Below are positions 44,349 to 55,536 of a stretch of DNA of 64,000 nt, piece after piece. This DNA is from Paramacrobiotus metropolitanus (lineage: Eukaryota > Tardigrada > Eutardigrada > Parachela > Macrobiotidae). Under the pieces are notes generated by a model, which saw only the letters and a program-made list of their open reading frames with translations, did no database searches and was not told the origin of the DNA. Within the stretch, counting starts at the first letter, position 1, and each line of letters begins with the position of its first letter. The position numbers and the translations under genes are program-made. The DNA lies in contig NW_026570230.1 in assembly GCF_019649055.1 (NCBI RefSeq), forward strand, positions 1,116,001 to 1,180,000. The letters run 5' to 3'.

Positions 44349-47300
44349 TCAGGATATTTCGTTCATCAAAGGGAGGCTGACTCCCGGCCTGCTGATTTTG
44401 TCTGTAATTCTGGTTATTTTGCTGACGATTATTATTATTCTATACCCTCCGCGTCCGCGATAATTATTGTTATTATTTCGGTAATTTCCACGATTATTAC
44501 CGCCATCATAGCTATTGTTATTCGCAGGACCATTCTGTTGGTACTGTAGATCAAAATTCTGTACCGGTTGTTGAAATTGCGGCTGCATAACCGGCATCAT
44601 TGGATTCATCATTTGAACTGGGACAGGCATAGGAGCCTGCATAGGAATTGGCTGTGGGAAGGTCTGCGCAAATTGTACCGGGTGTTGTTCAACGAATGGT
44701 GGCTGTGAATACACCGGAACTGGAACAAATTGCGGCTGGGGAACATTCAGGACAGGTTGGATTGGAGTCCCCGAATTCTGCGGTTGCGGAATCACCGTTT
44801 CCGTGTACGAACGTGAATATCCACCACGATTGTTGCCATAATTTCCGCGGCCTCCCCGGTTCGAATAATAATTTCCTCTCTGAGACGAGCCACCGCGGCC
44901 GCCTCGATTTTCATAATTCGAATTATTATTATTATTATTGCCGGCACTTCTGGGCTCCGCAGGAGCATTTCTCTGAGTTGATTCAGGTGTCTTCTTATCT
45001 TTATTCATGCGCTTCCACAGTTTTTCGCATTCCTGTAACTTCTTTTCAAATTCCGCATAATTTTTAGGTGCCGCATTATAAATGTCTCGGAACCACGCCG
45101 GTCGATGCTCCTGCACGCCATCAAGAAGTGCTTCCACCTGCTCTTCGTCAGATGTTTTTAGTTCCTCAAACCATGGGAGGAAACTATCCAGATAAGCACG
45201 AACTGGTTCATAGAACTCCAATTTGCGGTTATTCATTTTTCGGCGAATATCGGCTTTAGAAAGAGAGCCGTTAAAGTGCTCTACAATAGTCGGCTTAAAG
45301 AAATCTGACCACGACTTGCCCTTATTGTCCTTCCAGAATTTTTCAAACCATTGAAAAGACGGACCGGTGAATGCACCAATTACTCTGCGACATGTTGTTT
45401 CATCATTCCAATTATTTGTGGCTCTACATTGTTCAACATTCATGAGCCATCTTTGAATTTTTTCTGGATGAGCATCGTCAAAGGCAAGGAGCTTCATGCC
45501 ACCTACCGTTTTATCGCTGTCCTTTTCCACAAATTTCGCTAAAAGTTCAACAACGCTTTCTTGTGTAAGCGTCGTTCTATCCGAAATTTGGGTCTGTTTA
45601 TTCAGCCATTCCTCCAGTTGAGGATTTCTGGACATAGACTCATTGCTGGCCGTGCTACTGGGGCGACGGTGTTCATCCTCCATCAGGGCATCATCCATCA
45701 GTTCATTTTCTGTATCAGAGCTGTCTCTATTTTCTGTTCCTCGCATCTGGCGACTAGATTCGTCAGCTGTTCGTTTCAGAATTTGTTGGCGTAAATCTGT
45801 TGAGCCATTTTTCCTCTGTTTGGCAGGTGCCGTTTCCCTTGGAATTTGACTTTCTGACGATGAACGCGGCATGGAATGAGCTTCCGAGAATTCGACTCGC
45901 GATTCCTGTCTAGGTCTCCGCAAGATGCCAGCCGGATTACTGCCAGTAACTATAGGCTGATCCACATATGACGAGAAATTTTGGGGATTAAATGGTGTAA
46001 AAGCAGGAGGACGTAATACGTCTCCTGTTGCTACCGGCGCTTCCCTTTGAAAGTATCCTTCACCGCCGCCAAGAGCAGCATCTGAATTTCGAAGCCGACG
46101 AAGTTCGTCATACGCTTGCTTTAGGTCCATTTCCATCTTAGTAAGTTGGTCTTGTTTTTCATGCCATTCCTTTCGGCATTGCGCATTTTCTTCATACAGC
46201 CGATTACACCTTTCAGACTTTTCGTAAGCGTCAGCCTGTGCTGTATTTTTCGCTTGAATCGCGTTCTCACAATTATCGCATCTTTTGTCTTTTTTCGAAT
46301 CTTTTAATTCCTTTTGGGCCTTTTGAACATTCTCTCGCTCTGTGGTCAACAGCCCTTGCAATCTTTCAATTTCTTTTTGGGACGCATCATCCTTTTCCTT
46401 GGGAATATGCATCGGGCCGACCGAAGACTTGTTATTCAGCTGCACTCTCGCTTGTGTGAGTTCACGCTGTAGAGAGTCTTCCGCGTCTTTAGCCCGCTTC
46501 TTTTCGGCTTCCAAGTCTTTAGTAAGTTTCGTGGACAAATTCTGCTCATCAGTTAGTTTTTTAGTTGTGACATTGTGCGCATCTTTTTCGGCAGACAATT
46601 CCCTCAGTGCTTTATTCAATATTTGGTCTAAATCAGCAATTTGTTTTGCCGTATCCGGTGTTGGATGAGCACTGAGGCCATCAATCGTAGCTTTCGCGTT
46701 TGAAAGATCTCTCTGAGCATCTTCCAACTGTTTTTCAAAATTACGATTCGTGTCTTTTAAAGTATCGCGCTCATCTTGCATTGCATTAAATGCGGCCTCC
46801 GCATTTCTGTTGGCTTGTCTTAGACTGTGTAAATTATCATTCGCAATACGTATTTCGTTAGCCAATCTATCATTTTCTATTTGTTCATTTTCGAATTTAA
46901 CACGCATCTCATTGAAATCGTTTTGGAATTTCAATTTTTCGTTTCGTTCCGCATCTACACGAGCGTCTAAAGACATTGTATTACCCATTTCATCTCCTTT
47001 TGTTTTTGTAGATGCGATGAGCGTGCGGAGACTTTGTATCAATACGGGCATAGTTTGCCGAACTATCAAGCCCACGTCCTGGTCAGTTTCTGCCGCAGCT
47101 AACTGCTCATCGACTTCCCTAGCTTGAGTAAGAAAGTCTTCATCTGGTTGCTCAAAATCTTTTTCTGACACAAAACTATGTAATTTTAATTGTGCCGGAT
47201 GGAATGTCATTGTTCCACCACGAATGCTTTTATTTGCTCTTGTTTCTGATCCCTCGGATATATCCGCTTTATCCGCAGCTGACAACGCTATCAAATTATT

Positions 47301-47891
47301 GTCCGACTGGGACGACTGGGGTTCTGTGTGACTCTCAGCCACGCTTGGAGTTTCCGATATGGGTTCATCCAGTATCACACCGGATGCCTGAGCTGGAATT
47401 CTCTCCTTGGCACCGCGCGTGACGCGCTCATTTGCTGCCTGTTTTTTGGGAGTTTTTCCGGTTGCTTTTGACGCTGTTAGTGCAGCTTGGGCCGCCTCTC
47501 TGCGTCTATTCAAATCTTCCGTATATTCTGGCAGCCACCTGTTTGCATCTTGCACAGCCGCTTTAAACTGCTCATCCGTGATGTCCAGGTAAGCTTCAGG
47601 GATACATCCCTCGTACTCAATCCAGGGTTTAAAATGTGCTGGTAATCTCGTTTTGGAGTTTAAGTACCGCCTGATTTCCTGGTAATCAATCCATGACTTT
47701 CCACAGAATGCATCTTGTGCTTCTGGTGGTTCAACGTTAAGAGCAAGGTACATCAAATTCAACGGAATTTCTTTTGCGTTGAATTTGAACCTTGTCTGAG
47801 CTCTCGACCCATCGTACGCCCCAATAATCACTTTGTTGTCTGGAATTTTACGCGGTGGTGGGCAATTTCTAGGAATCGAACCGCCCGACAT
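44349..47891 (-). CDS. Gag ORF of the element (1180 aa) with long coiled coil and RGG/Asn-rich tail
   Basis: The start is MSGGSIPRNCPPPRKIPDNK. Residues about 315-605 form a long coiled coil (many Glu/Lys/Asn heptads), unusual for gypsy Gag. The retrotransposon capsid domain lies at about 800-960 (LLAFDDAHPEKIQRWLMNVE, GPSFQWFEKFWKDN, RAYLDSFLPWFEELK). The tail (about 985-1150) is rich in RGG, Asn and Pro/Gln and probably binds RNA. At 44440-44455 the frame runs through an (AAT)n-like stretch into a stretch of different composition and stops at 44349. The zinc knuckle is in the neighbouring -1 frame, so Gag-Pol needs a -1 shift there or the copy carries an indel. Gag is about three times the usual length. 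Confidence 0.9.
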   Translation of the reverse strand: MSGGSIPRNCPPPRKIPDNKVIIGAYDGSRAQTRFKFNAKEIPLNLMYLALNVEPPEAQDAFCGKSWIDYQEIRRYLNSKTRLPAHFKPWIEYEGCIPEAYLDITDEQFKAAVQDANRWLPEYTEDLNRRREAAQAALTASKATGKTPKKQAANERVTRGAKERIPAQASGVILDEPISETPSVAESHTEPQSSQSDNNLIALSAADKADISEGSETRANKSIRGGTMTFHPAQLKLHSFVSEKDFEQPDEDFLTQAREVDEQLAAAETDQDVGLIVRQTMPVLIQSLRTLIASTKTKGDEMGNTMSLDARVDAERNEKLKFQNDFNEMRVKFENEQIENDRLANEIRIANDNLHSLRQANRNAEAAFNAMQDERDTLKDTNRNFEKQLEDAQRDLSNAKATIDGLSAHPTPDTAKQIADLDQILNKALRELSAEKDAHNVTTKKLTDEQNLSTKLTKDLEAEKKRAKDAEDSLQRELTQARVQLNNKSSVGPMHIPKEKDDASQKEIERLQGLLTTERENVQKAQKELKDSKKDKRCDNCENAIQAKNTAQADAYEKSERCNRLYEENAQCRKEWHEKQDQLTKMEMDLKQAYDELRRLRNSDAALGGGEGYFQREAPVATGDVLRPPAFTPFNPQNFSSYVDQPIVTGSNPAGILRRPRQESRVEFSEAHSMPRSSSESQIPRETAPAKQRKNGSTDLRQQILKRTADESSRQMRGTENRDSSDTENELMDDALMEDEHRRPSSTASNESMSRNPQLEEWLNKQTQISDRTTLTQESVVELLAKFVEKDSDKTVGGMKLLAFDDAHPEKIQRWLMNVEQCRATNNWNDETTCRRVIGAFTGPSFQWFEKFWKDNKGKSWSDFFKPTIVEHFNGSLSKADIRRKMNNRKLEFYEPVRAYLDSFLPWFEELKTSDEEQVEALLDGVQEHRPAWFRDIYNAAPKNYAEFEKKLQECEKLWKRMNKDKKTPESTQRNAPAEPRSAGNNNNNNSNYENRGGRGGSSQRGNYYSNRGGRGNYGNNRGGYSRSYTETVIPQPQNSGTPIQPVLNVPQPQFVPVPVYSQPPFVEQHPVQFAQTFPQPIPMQAPMPVPVQMMNPMMPVMQPQFQQPVQNFDLQYQQNGPANNNSYDGGNNRGNYRNNNNNYRGRGGYRIIIIVSKITRITDKISRPGVSLPLMNEIS

Positions 47892-48680
47892 TTTGCTTTT
47901 ATTTTAAAATTAACCTTTGCGGCTAATTAAAATATTACATACAGCAGCGATTGTGCTACCGTTTCCGACCAATACCGTTATTGCTATTGTGCAATAACAA
48001 TCACTTCCCAATCCTCCTTTGAGGTTTGAATTGTTCAGTGATGGTTTAAAGGCAGTCGACCTTTGCGGTTTCGACTGTAACAACTTCCTAAAATTACGCT
48101 GCTGCACTCTGCGTGCTACAGTAATTTTAAAATTCACAGGTCAATCACCGTTTGCCGGTGTTTACCTTTTTCACGGTCAACTCTCTCTAGCTGCTGATTT
48201 TGGCTACCGCTTGCGGCTTGCCTTAGATAACGATAACGATCTATCAGTTTGCTGGAGATCGTTATCTCACCTGGCCACTGACAATGGTTCGGTGCTTACT
48301 ATCTGATCTATCTGCAGGCCAGGTACACTGACACTGCAGATTACGCTTTATTCGCCGCGGTTACTGCTTTGCGCAGACAACCCGGAAATTACCCACACAG
48401 ATACCAATAAATTACACAGCCGACCTTTGAGGTTTCGACTGTTAAATTCCTACGGTCCAATTTAAATTAAATTAATTTAATTGGCGAGGAAGCTCACCAG
48501 TGAGGAAGCTCACAATTGCGAGGAAGCTCGCTAAAATAAATTAACTAGGCCAGATCGGGAACGCTGACCTCCTTCGGCGTACCTTTGCGGTTCGACGCCT
48601 TTCAAAAACGGACCACTTTTTACCGAAAATTACCATCAAACTTTCCACCAATAATTTTCTGTTACATCGGGAAAATTAAA
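47892..48680 (-). other. 5' leader of the element RNA with structured repeats
   Basis: The non-coding leader between primer-binding site and gag. It contains GAGGAAGCTC three times (48486-48495, 48502-48511, 48520-48529), CGACCTTTG(C/A)GGTTTCGACTGT twice with a third partial copy (48057, 48421, 48581) and a hairpin, ATAACGATCT at 48233-48242 with AGATCGTTAT at 48256-48265. Such repeats in a retroelement leader suggest packaging or dimerisation signals; that is inference. Confidence 0.6.
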
Positions 48681-48698
48681 AGACACCGGTGGGCGCCA
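48681..48698 (-). promoter_or_regulatory. Primer-binding site (TGGCGCCCACCGG...)
   Basis: Directly abuts the end of the 5' LTR on the minus strand. The start TGGCGCCCA equals the start of tRNA-Lys-type primer-binding sites; the rest differs, so the exact primer tRNA is open. Confidence 0.7.
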
Positions 48699-49273
48699 TG
48701 TCGTGTATAAGCGTTCACGCCGGTTAAGGCTCCATGAACAATCTTTACTCTTCCACGCCTGTAATGTCAGTCGGTAGGCACTCGTACTCTCAAACTGTAA
48801 CAGAAGAACTATGGTGGAAATAAGACGAATGAATCAGGAACACGGGAACTCAGGAATCCCTCAGGAACACGCTAACCACAACTTCCGGTCGTAAGTCCTG
48901 TGAGGATCGGCAAGAGCTAGGACGATTGTGTCACGAGCAAACCTGTATACTAAGCGATAATCCGGGAACGACTATGCACTTCCGTAGGAACAAGTATTGC
49001 TGTCTCTTTATCCAATACACATCACAGTTCACAACGCTAGGAAATTGTAATTAGAAAGCAGTCTCAGAAGTAAATCTCAGACTACTGATACCGATATTAG
49101 GCATCACAAGAACTTATATAGACTTCGCGTTATGACATCATATACATCGCTAGTAAAAGAGAACAGCAAATCACAGAAGAGATTGACTAGATTATCCGTT
49201 GTGTTGCAGGTGGAAGGCGGACAGTCAGCATCCAGTTCGTACATCCGGCGTATGATCCTACTCCCATACGTCA
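48699..49273 (-). repeat. 5' LTR of the giant element (575 bp)
   Basis: Same length and, by eye, same sequence as 25278-25852. On the minus strand it begins TGACGTATG and ends CGACA, with a candidate TATA box TATATAAG at 49113-49120. Confidence 0.93.
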
Positions 49274-49277
49274 ATAG
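49274..49277. repeat. Target site duplication, right (ATAG)
   Basis: Repeats 25274-25277. The following AGCGAAGTTCTCCGG continues sequence found uninterrupted near 54060. Confidence 0.8.
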
Positions 49278-51580
49278 AGCGAAGTTCTCCGGGTTCTTCA
49301 CGAATCTTCCGGCCGACGAAACAAATCAATTCCGCGAAGACCGTTACGTTCCGCGCATCCCAAGTTTTTCGACTACCACAGGACGGAAAAGATAACCCGG
49401 CAACTGCCGGGAAACAGGACAAGAAATTTCTGCAGGGTTTATTCTCTGGATTCCTGTATTCTCCGTTGAGAAAGCGACTTGCTGTGTAGTTTTTCCAGAA
49501 CCAGTTAAAACTGCTGTATAATGTAACTTTACAAACGTATGTAAACTGCCACCGTAATTTTGTTATCAATTGTTAAAAAATTTAGTGCTATATCGTGGAA
49601 CATTTCTAACCGTACGAGTACATGCGTTTTCTTCCCAACGCCCCTGCGCTTCGTCTCGAACAACAGCCAGATTCAAACGGTGCATAAAAAATATCGTTGT
49701 TTGATTTCATATAAAAATTCTACCGCAATCGTATTTATTTGTTGAATTATGTACTTTTTCTGCAGGACGCATGGAAATGGCAAAATTTTATGCTATATAC
49801 GGATATAAACGCATTTATTGTGTTGCAGACTTGAAAGTAGAAATCAATTGCATAATGCATCGTTTTGCTTGCCGCGTAGAGTGCCGTTGACCTTTAAGCG
49901 TCAAGGTCTTGTCCAGACTGCTACGAATATAAATTATTATGAGTGTCGTATTAATTATTACTGTTGCGTTACACTGTTGCAATTTGGGTCTTTATCAGCG
50001 CGTGTGCGCATAACAATAACTCGGGTTCAAACTCGTGGCATTAGCAAAGGCGGCAATAAATTCCGCAACTTGATGTCAGTTACAGCTGTACATGTGAAGC
50101 ATGCGGCACTCGAGGATGGGCACTTTGTTTGCAAATAACAGTGATCGCACGTGGTGTGCCGGCGCATTATTGTTCCCTCGGTTCTGTTACTGTGCACTCA
50201 ACAATGCAATATGGAAATGGGAGGTGCTTTATTGTTTACTGACAAAAACACCCGCGTACAAGCGAGAACAACCTCTAAAGGATAAAAATCATTTTAAATC
50301 CCGATCATTGCCGGACACAGTGCCAAGTATGAGCGCATACACTGCGAACGGCTGCTGCATGCTGACCATTGCCTAGAATACAAACAGAAAGAACAGACCA
50401 AAGCTTTCCGCCCACCGCCACCAGGTCCTATAATATAGATATTCAGACTGCAATGTATTGCCATAATATTTCCATTAAAGGTGAAAAGTAGTGTCACGGA
50501 CTCACGACTGGTCGTCATCAAACTACGTGGAGCACTCCAGTACGACTTGTCCACGTCGAGTAATCCAGTAATTATTATACAGTACACAAAATTCGCTTTA
50601 TGTAAATACAAATATTTATAAAAACTTATTCAGAATTATGTATGTATACTAGTATTTCTGTTTTATTGTTCTTACATTTTGTATTTCCGGTATTTTCTAG
50701 TAAGAGCAATAACTATCGTTTCTTCTGCTTCATGTAAACGCTTGTGGATAAATTTGTGCCACAGTTTCAAATCAGACCGCACGGTTACGCTTTGCAAAGC
50801 GATTTGACACACAAATGCATTTTGCCATTTACAGGTCAAACTTTCTGCAGGTTTGTTTGAAATTGCAATTGTATTTACTGCAACAAGGAAATACTATGCG
50901 AAGAATCCCAAGGTCGCACTCAATCGTTGCAGTCCCAGTACGCGAAACTGCGAGTGTATACATGTAACCTTTTACTGATCGCAGGTCAAAGACATTTGAC
51001 GTACAAAAAAGTTATCACGTTCTACCTTCTGGATAAAAGAAGTAATTTGTAGCCGTAATGGATACATGCCACTTTGATAACTGTTTCTTTAATAACCATT
51101 TCGCAGGTTAATGTTAGGTGGGTGAACTTGTGTCAACGAATCGCTAAACATAATGCCTAATGCTTATACGAGTAATTAATCAACATGTTGCAAAGATATT
51201 GTTAAACGGAAAACCAATGGCTGAAGCCAAATATCTAAAATTTACATTAATTTTTTGAGTTAAGGGCCCAAAGAAAAACGCAGGAGGAAAACCGACGGTG
51301 CATAAATATTAAGTAAACCGTGAATGTTGCGGCAATGGGCAAACCTGCTATTCGCGAGTGACAATAATTATTAGTAAATCTTATGATCAGCCCTATCAAT
51401 GACCGTCCGTAAGGGTTTTTTTGCATCCGTATTGAAGTCGGCAAAAGGGTAAACTGTTAAGTTCGCAGACGAAATGAATGACGTGAGTTCATCGACTAAA
51501 TGTATCAAAAACAGGTGGTAATTAATGCATAATTTTGCATTATATGACCCACGTGTTCTCACCGCTAGCATTAGGTAACT

Positions 51581-51632
51581 GACATTGCGCTGTATCTGTA
51601 GGTGCTATCGTCTTCTGATGGTAGCGTATAAA
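51581..51632 (+). promoter_or_regulatory. Promoter of lectin-like copy 2: GACATTGCG box + TATA
   Basis: GACATTGCG at 51581-51589 and TATAAA at 51627-51632, spacing 46 nt; the ATG is 98 nt further. Confidence 0.7.
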
Positions 51633-51724
51633 CATGCATCCTTAACTTCTGTTTTGTATTTGTGACCAAGAAACCTCCTCCAGCCTCTTGAAACAGCCTC
51701 TCGTTTTTTTTTGTATACTGCATC

Positions 51725-52823
51725 ATGATGGCGAAAATTCTCACGTTTTGTCTAACGGTAAGAAAAAATTAATATTAATATCCGCCTTGAATTATATTGT
51801 GTTTACTGTTAGAAGTTACACTCTGCCACGTAATTTCTACGATGATACAATCACATATATTCTTATGTACTTATTTTCGAAAATCGTCAAAATAGGGCTG
51901 TAGGGCTACGCCATTCAGCCATGACTCTCTCTGCATTGCTACTTTATTAACTTGGGTACAATACTAATTAATACAGCAATAATACGTGTACAATAAATAA
52001 CCTTTATCGTTTTCAGTATTAGCAGCAGTAGCAGCAGAGTTGTAGTGGTCACTGTCAACGGTATGGAATTAATAGGAAGTCGAAACGCTAAATGTGATCG
52101 CATTTCAATTTATTTTATTATCATACAGTTAATTGCATAATGCATAAGATCCGTTTATTCGTAACATACGGCACCTTTTTTTATTAATTTCGATGTTTGT
52201 TTTTGGTCTTACATAATATTATGGTTATTGCGGTAGAGCTGGTTACGCATAGCATCAGTGTATAACAAAAGCATTATCTCCATGTTAGGTTGTACTGGTG
52301 GTGGCTGAGCCTCCAAATGAGGAGCCCAGTTCATCGGCTGTTACCTTCCGCAATTATCAAACTGGCCATCCCCTAGTTGGCGTGGCCCGCGTAGCGTTGA
52401 TTCCGTATGGAGAGTTTGTGACCCTTAAGTGCAAAATGGGCTTATCGGTGGGTGTACACGGTGCATGGTACGTGATGCTCGACGCCTTTGGATCCATCGA
52501 AACCGCTTCCTGCAAGCACTCGGACATCCCCGACAAGGATAAAATGTGCCCGGAGTCCCAAGAAAATGAGCCGGGACTCTGTAGACTGTACTCTCGGGAT
52601 CCTTCTACTCATCCTTTGTGCAAGAGGCGCGGAGCGCAGATTGTCTACAGCTGCTATGACGGTACGGCAACACTGTACTGCATCCTCTTTTGCACATCCT
52701 AAGTCATTGTTCGTAAATATTTTCGTTAGCCACATAAACATTGAAAATTATGATTGTTCAATTCCAGCGAGGTTACGTCCTGCATCATTCAACCTAGAGT
52801 GGCACAAGTCCCAAGAGGGATGA
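51725..52823 (+). CDS. Secreted SUEL/Gal_Lectin-like domain protein, copy 2 (153 aa)
   Basis: Exons 51725-51757 (33 nt, MMAKILTFCLT), 52289-52661 and 52768-52823, all in phase. A signal peptide (VVLVVAE end) is followed by NEEPSSSAV and the domain VTLKCKMGLSV...HGAWYVML...CKHSDIPDKDKMC...CRLYSRDPSTHPLC...VYSC. Compared with copy 4 the N-terminal third is nearly the same (GVARVALIPYGEF). The tail is RLRPASFNLEWHKSQEG; the EWHK motif recurs in copy 4. Likely secreted by the classical pathway; ligand unknown. Confidence 0.75.
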
Positions 52824-53639
52824 TAATTATACTGAACGCCCGTACACTGAACTTGAAGAGGACAAAGTAACAACATGGGGAATATCTTTTGAAGTGAAAT
52901 CGGTTTATTCCTGTTTCTTTCTACTGCATGAACTTTGCATTTACTGCATTTCTGCGTGTCATTTGTCTTGTAATTATGTACATGAAGCTGAGACCGAAAC
53001 AGTACGCTACCATGTACTACATACCAGACACCTGAAATACTGAAAAACCTGCAGTTTTGATATTTTCGCCGTTCTGTAGTCTTAAATTAACCAACTTGAA
53101 ATAAGTGCACGCGCCGAAGGTTGCACAGATAATGTCGTTAACATCTCAGTCCTTATTAAGGGTAAAATGTTCATGTATGCCATAGTGGAAAATATGAATT
53201 ATTAACCCGGCAAAGCCACGCTACTTTATTATATAAAAAGCTGACACCAGAAAGACGATGAATTTGCTGAGAAGCTCACTCATACTGAATGCAGGAAACA
53301 TCATTCTGCTTCTACCGTAGTGGACAATGCATACTAGTACCACGCATCATGCATATGCACGCTGCAGATGGGATGGAATTTCTTCTCGCTTAAAAACAAA
53401 AATTTACATTTTAAAGTTAAAGGCACCCGGAAAAGCGTATGTCGAATGAAAATTTTGAAAATTTTTGTCTGGAAAGGGTCTCCTACATCCGTAATGCATT
53501 CGACAAAAGTGGCAACTGTTAACATGCAAAGTAAGTGATTTGGGTTCATATGTCAAATGTATCGGAAACAGGTGATATGTAAATACATAATTCTGCCATA
53601 TATGAGCGATGGATGCTCGTGTATGCAGTATGTACGAGA

Positions 53640-53860
53640 CCAATATTCCCCGCAGCTCGCTGGCATTTGTCAAAATCTGTTGTCCAATCGCTGTACGTTT
53701 AGGTGCAAAAGTCGCCCATAATAGAAAGAACATGTATCCTTCCCCTCTGCTACGCATAACTAGTTCTTCATTGCACTCTCCTTCAACTTTCGACCGAACT
53801 CATCGAAGCGTAACGGAGGTCCTGTATGTTCGACAATTATGGAAGATTAGATTCTTTTCT
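53640..53860 (+). pseudogene. Promoter remnant of a lost lectin-array copy
   Basis: CTCGCTGGCATTTG, AAATCTGTTGTCC and TTTAGGTGCAAAAG match the family promoter and the equivalent remnant at 24540, but no lectin exon follows. The same remnant behind copies 1 and 2 indicates that the ancestral duplicated unit already carried it. Confidence 0.5.
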
Positions 53861-54100
53861 ATTTCAACTTCAGTCAGTACACATATCCATAGCCAATAAG
53901 CCACCGCAGATTTACACGGTTTACACTGATTAAAATGATCGAATTACGAGAAAACATTGGAAAAAACTCGTAAACATTGAAAAAACATCCGAAATCGTTG
54001 CTGCTGCATTTCCTTTGACCTCCTCTAGACTCATTTACAAAAAGGCAATAGGCATTAGATCGAAGTTCTCCGGTTACTTTACGACTCTTCCCGTCGACGA

Positions 54101-55536
54101 AAGGGATTAGTTCCACGAAGGCCGTTCCAAATGTCCCAGGTGTTTCGACTGCCAGAGAATATTTTGATAACATAACTCAAATCCACAACGAAAGGTACTT
54201 CTGGCTGTAGCTTTCTTCAGCCCATTGCGCTGCAGTTCTTGCCATTATCGAGCTAGCGTGCACGTGAGACCGAGCCATAGTTTCCCAACATGTCGCATCC
54301 CATGCAATCGCTTTACCGTCGCGCACGGGGATAAAGGTCATACCATTATGAAAAATGTGGTGTCCGTCGATCACCGACACTACCAGATGCACAGATGTTC
54401 ATTAGCCGTATATACTCGAGCCGCATTTAAACTGTGGCGTCCGGCCGTCGGATCGGCATCGGTCACCGGCAGGGTAACAACTCACGTCCTATGACAAACT
54501 GTGTAACAACTGCACTACAGGGAGCCACAGGAAGATAGGGGTGAATGAAGGATCCCATGTTTCCTTTGTTGTTTCTGCACCTCCTTGTAGCAGAACTGAA
54601 AAAACGCATCGCACCAGTTGAAACGTTTCTGCATTGTACCTGTAAGTTAAACTGCAGGAGCATATGTAGCGCTTTTACCGATCGCAAGTCAAAGCTATTT
54701 TAGCATCAAGATAAATTAATCGCGTTTCACCTTTCCGGATAACAGAATATGTCGTTGTTATAGCCGTAACAGATATACCGTACAAGAAACTGTAAAAGAA
54801 ATCATTATCGAATTCTGTATTCGGTGGACTCGATATGAATACTTCTATTGGTCAACCCGACACAGCATACATTGCTGTGTGGTTACTGGCTGTTGACGGT
54901 ACCGATTGCACTTCATCGATAAATACTCGTAATAATATTATAGATATAAATCTCGAAAATGTTTCTACTTATAAAATAGATATGTATCTCCGAAATTGAT
55001 CACAGGATTACAGTTATTACAGTTTCATAAGTTTATACAGATATACTGGCGCGAAAAGCAATTCATACGGCGCGCTCTACCGTCTACCTTACGGTTAGTT
55101 TTGTCGCGAAACTCACAGAGCTCTTGGATAAAACTACTCGAGTAGAAGAATGGCACGCAGAGTACCATGCGTTTAAAATGCGTTGTCATTATTTCCAAAG
55201 CTCCTTTCCAGCCAGTGTAAAAGATTGCGGGTACCGGGTATCTTATACGTAATTAGCCGACGCGATTAAGGTTTTCACGTCGCACAGACTCAGAACAATA
55301 CCGGTCAAAACTGCCCGCAAACAAATAATTTACAATTTACACTGTGGTGTACGCTTTACTTTGTAACAAACCGCAGAGCAACTCACTTCCGCAACGGATG
55401 CCATAGGTATCGAACGAATAGACCTACTGCAGAAATTCTGTGTCCTGTTTGCCGGTAGTTTCAAAAATCCCGGCGTAACGTGCCCCATGGCAAATTGGCA
55501 TACTGTAGAAGTACTGGGTTCAATCGTCTATGGTTG
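54101..55536. other. Array spacer between copies 2 and 3
   Basis: No exon recognised. The part from about 55260 resembles the region upstream of copy 1 (about 21300-21560), for example the TTGCCGGTAGTTTC / GCCGGCAGTTTC segment. Confidence 0.4.

Larger units (their letters stand above)
25278..49273 (-). mobile_element. Giant (24.0 kb) Ty3/gypsy-type LTR retroelement with accessory cargo
   Basis: Complete from LTR to LTR, with ATAG target duplications, TG...CA ends and a primer-binding site. Order in transcription direction: 5' LTR, 0.8-kb leader, gag, protease + zinc module, RT/RNase H, integrase + second extra zinc module, about 11 kb of cargo with extra proteins and tRNA-like units, 3' LTR. 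Typical gypsy elements are 5-8 kb; known giant relatives are Ogre in plants and Burro in planarians. The presumed empty site in the paralogous unit (about 54045-54065) supports the boundaries. No env-like protein was recognised. Several reading-frame breaks mean autonomy is uncertain. Confidence 0.93.
49580..54100 (+). repeat. Tandem segmental duplication, unit B (contains lectin-like copy 2)
   Basis: Aligns with unit A (19590-25277) over promoter-distal repeats, gene and 3' flank. The end, with ATCGAAGTTCTCCGG at about 54060, matches the sequence to the right of the retroelement and represents the site without insertion. Confidence 0.75.
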
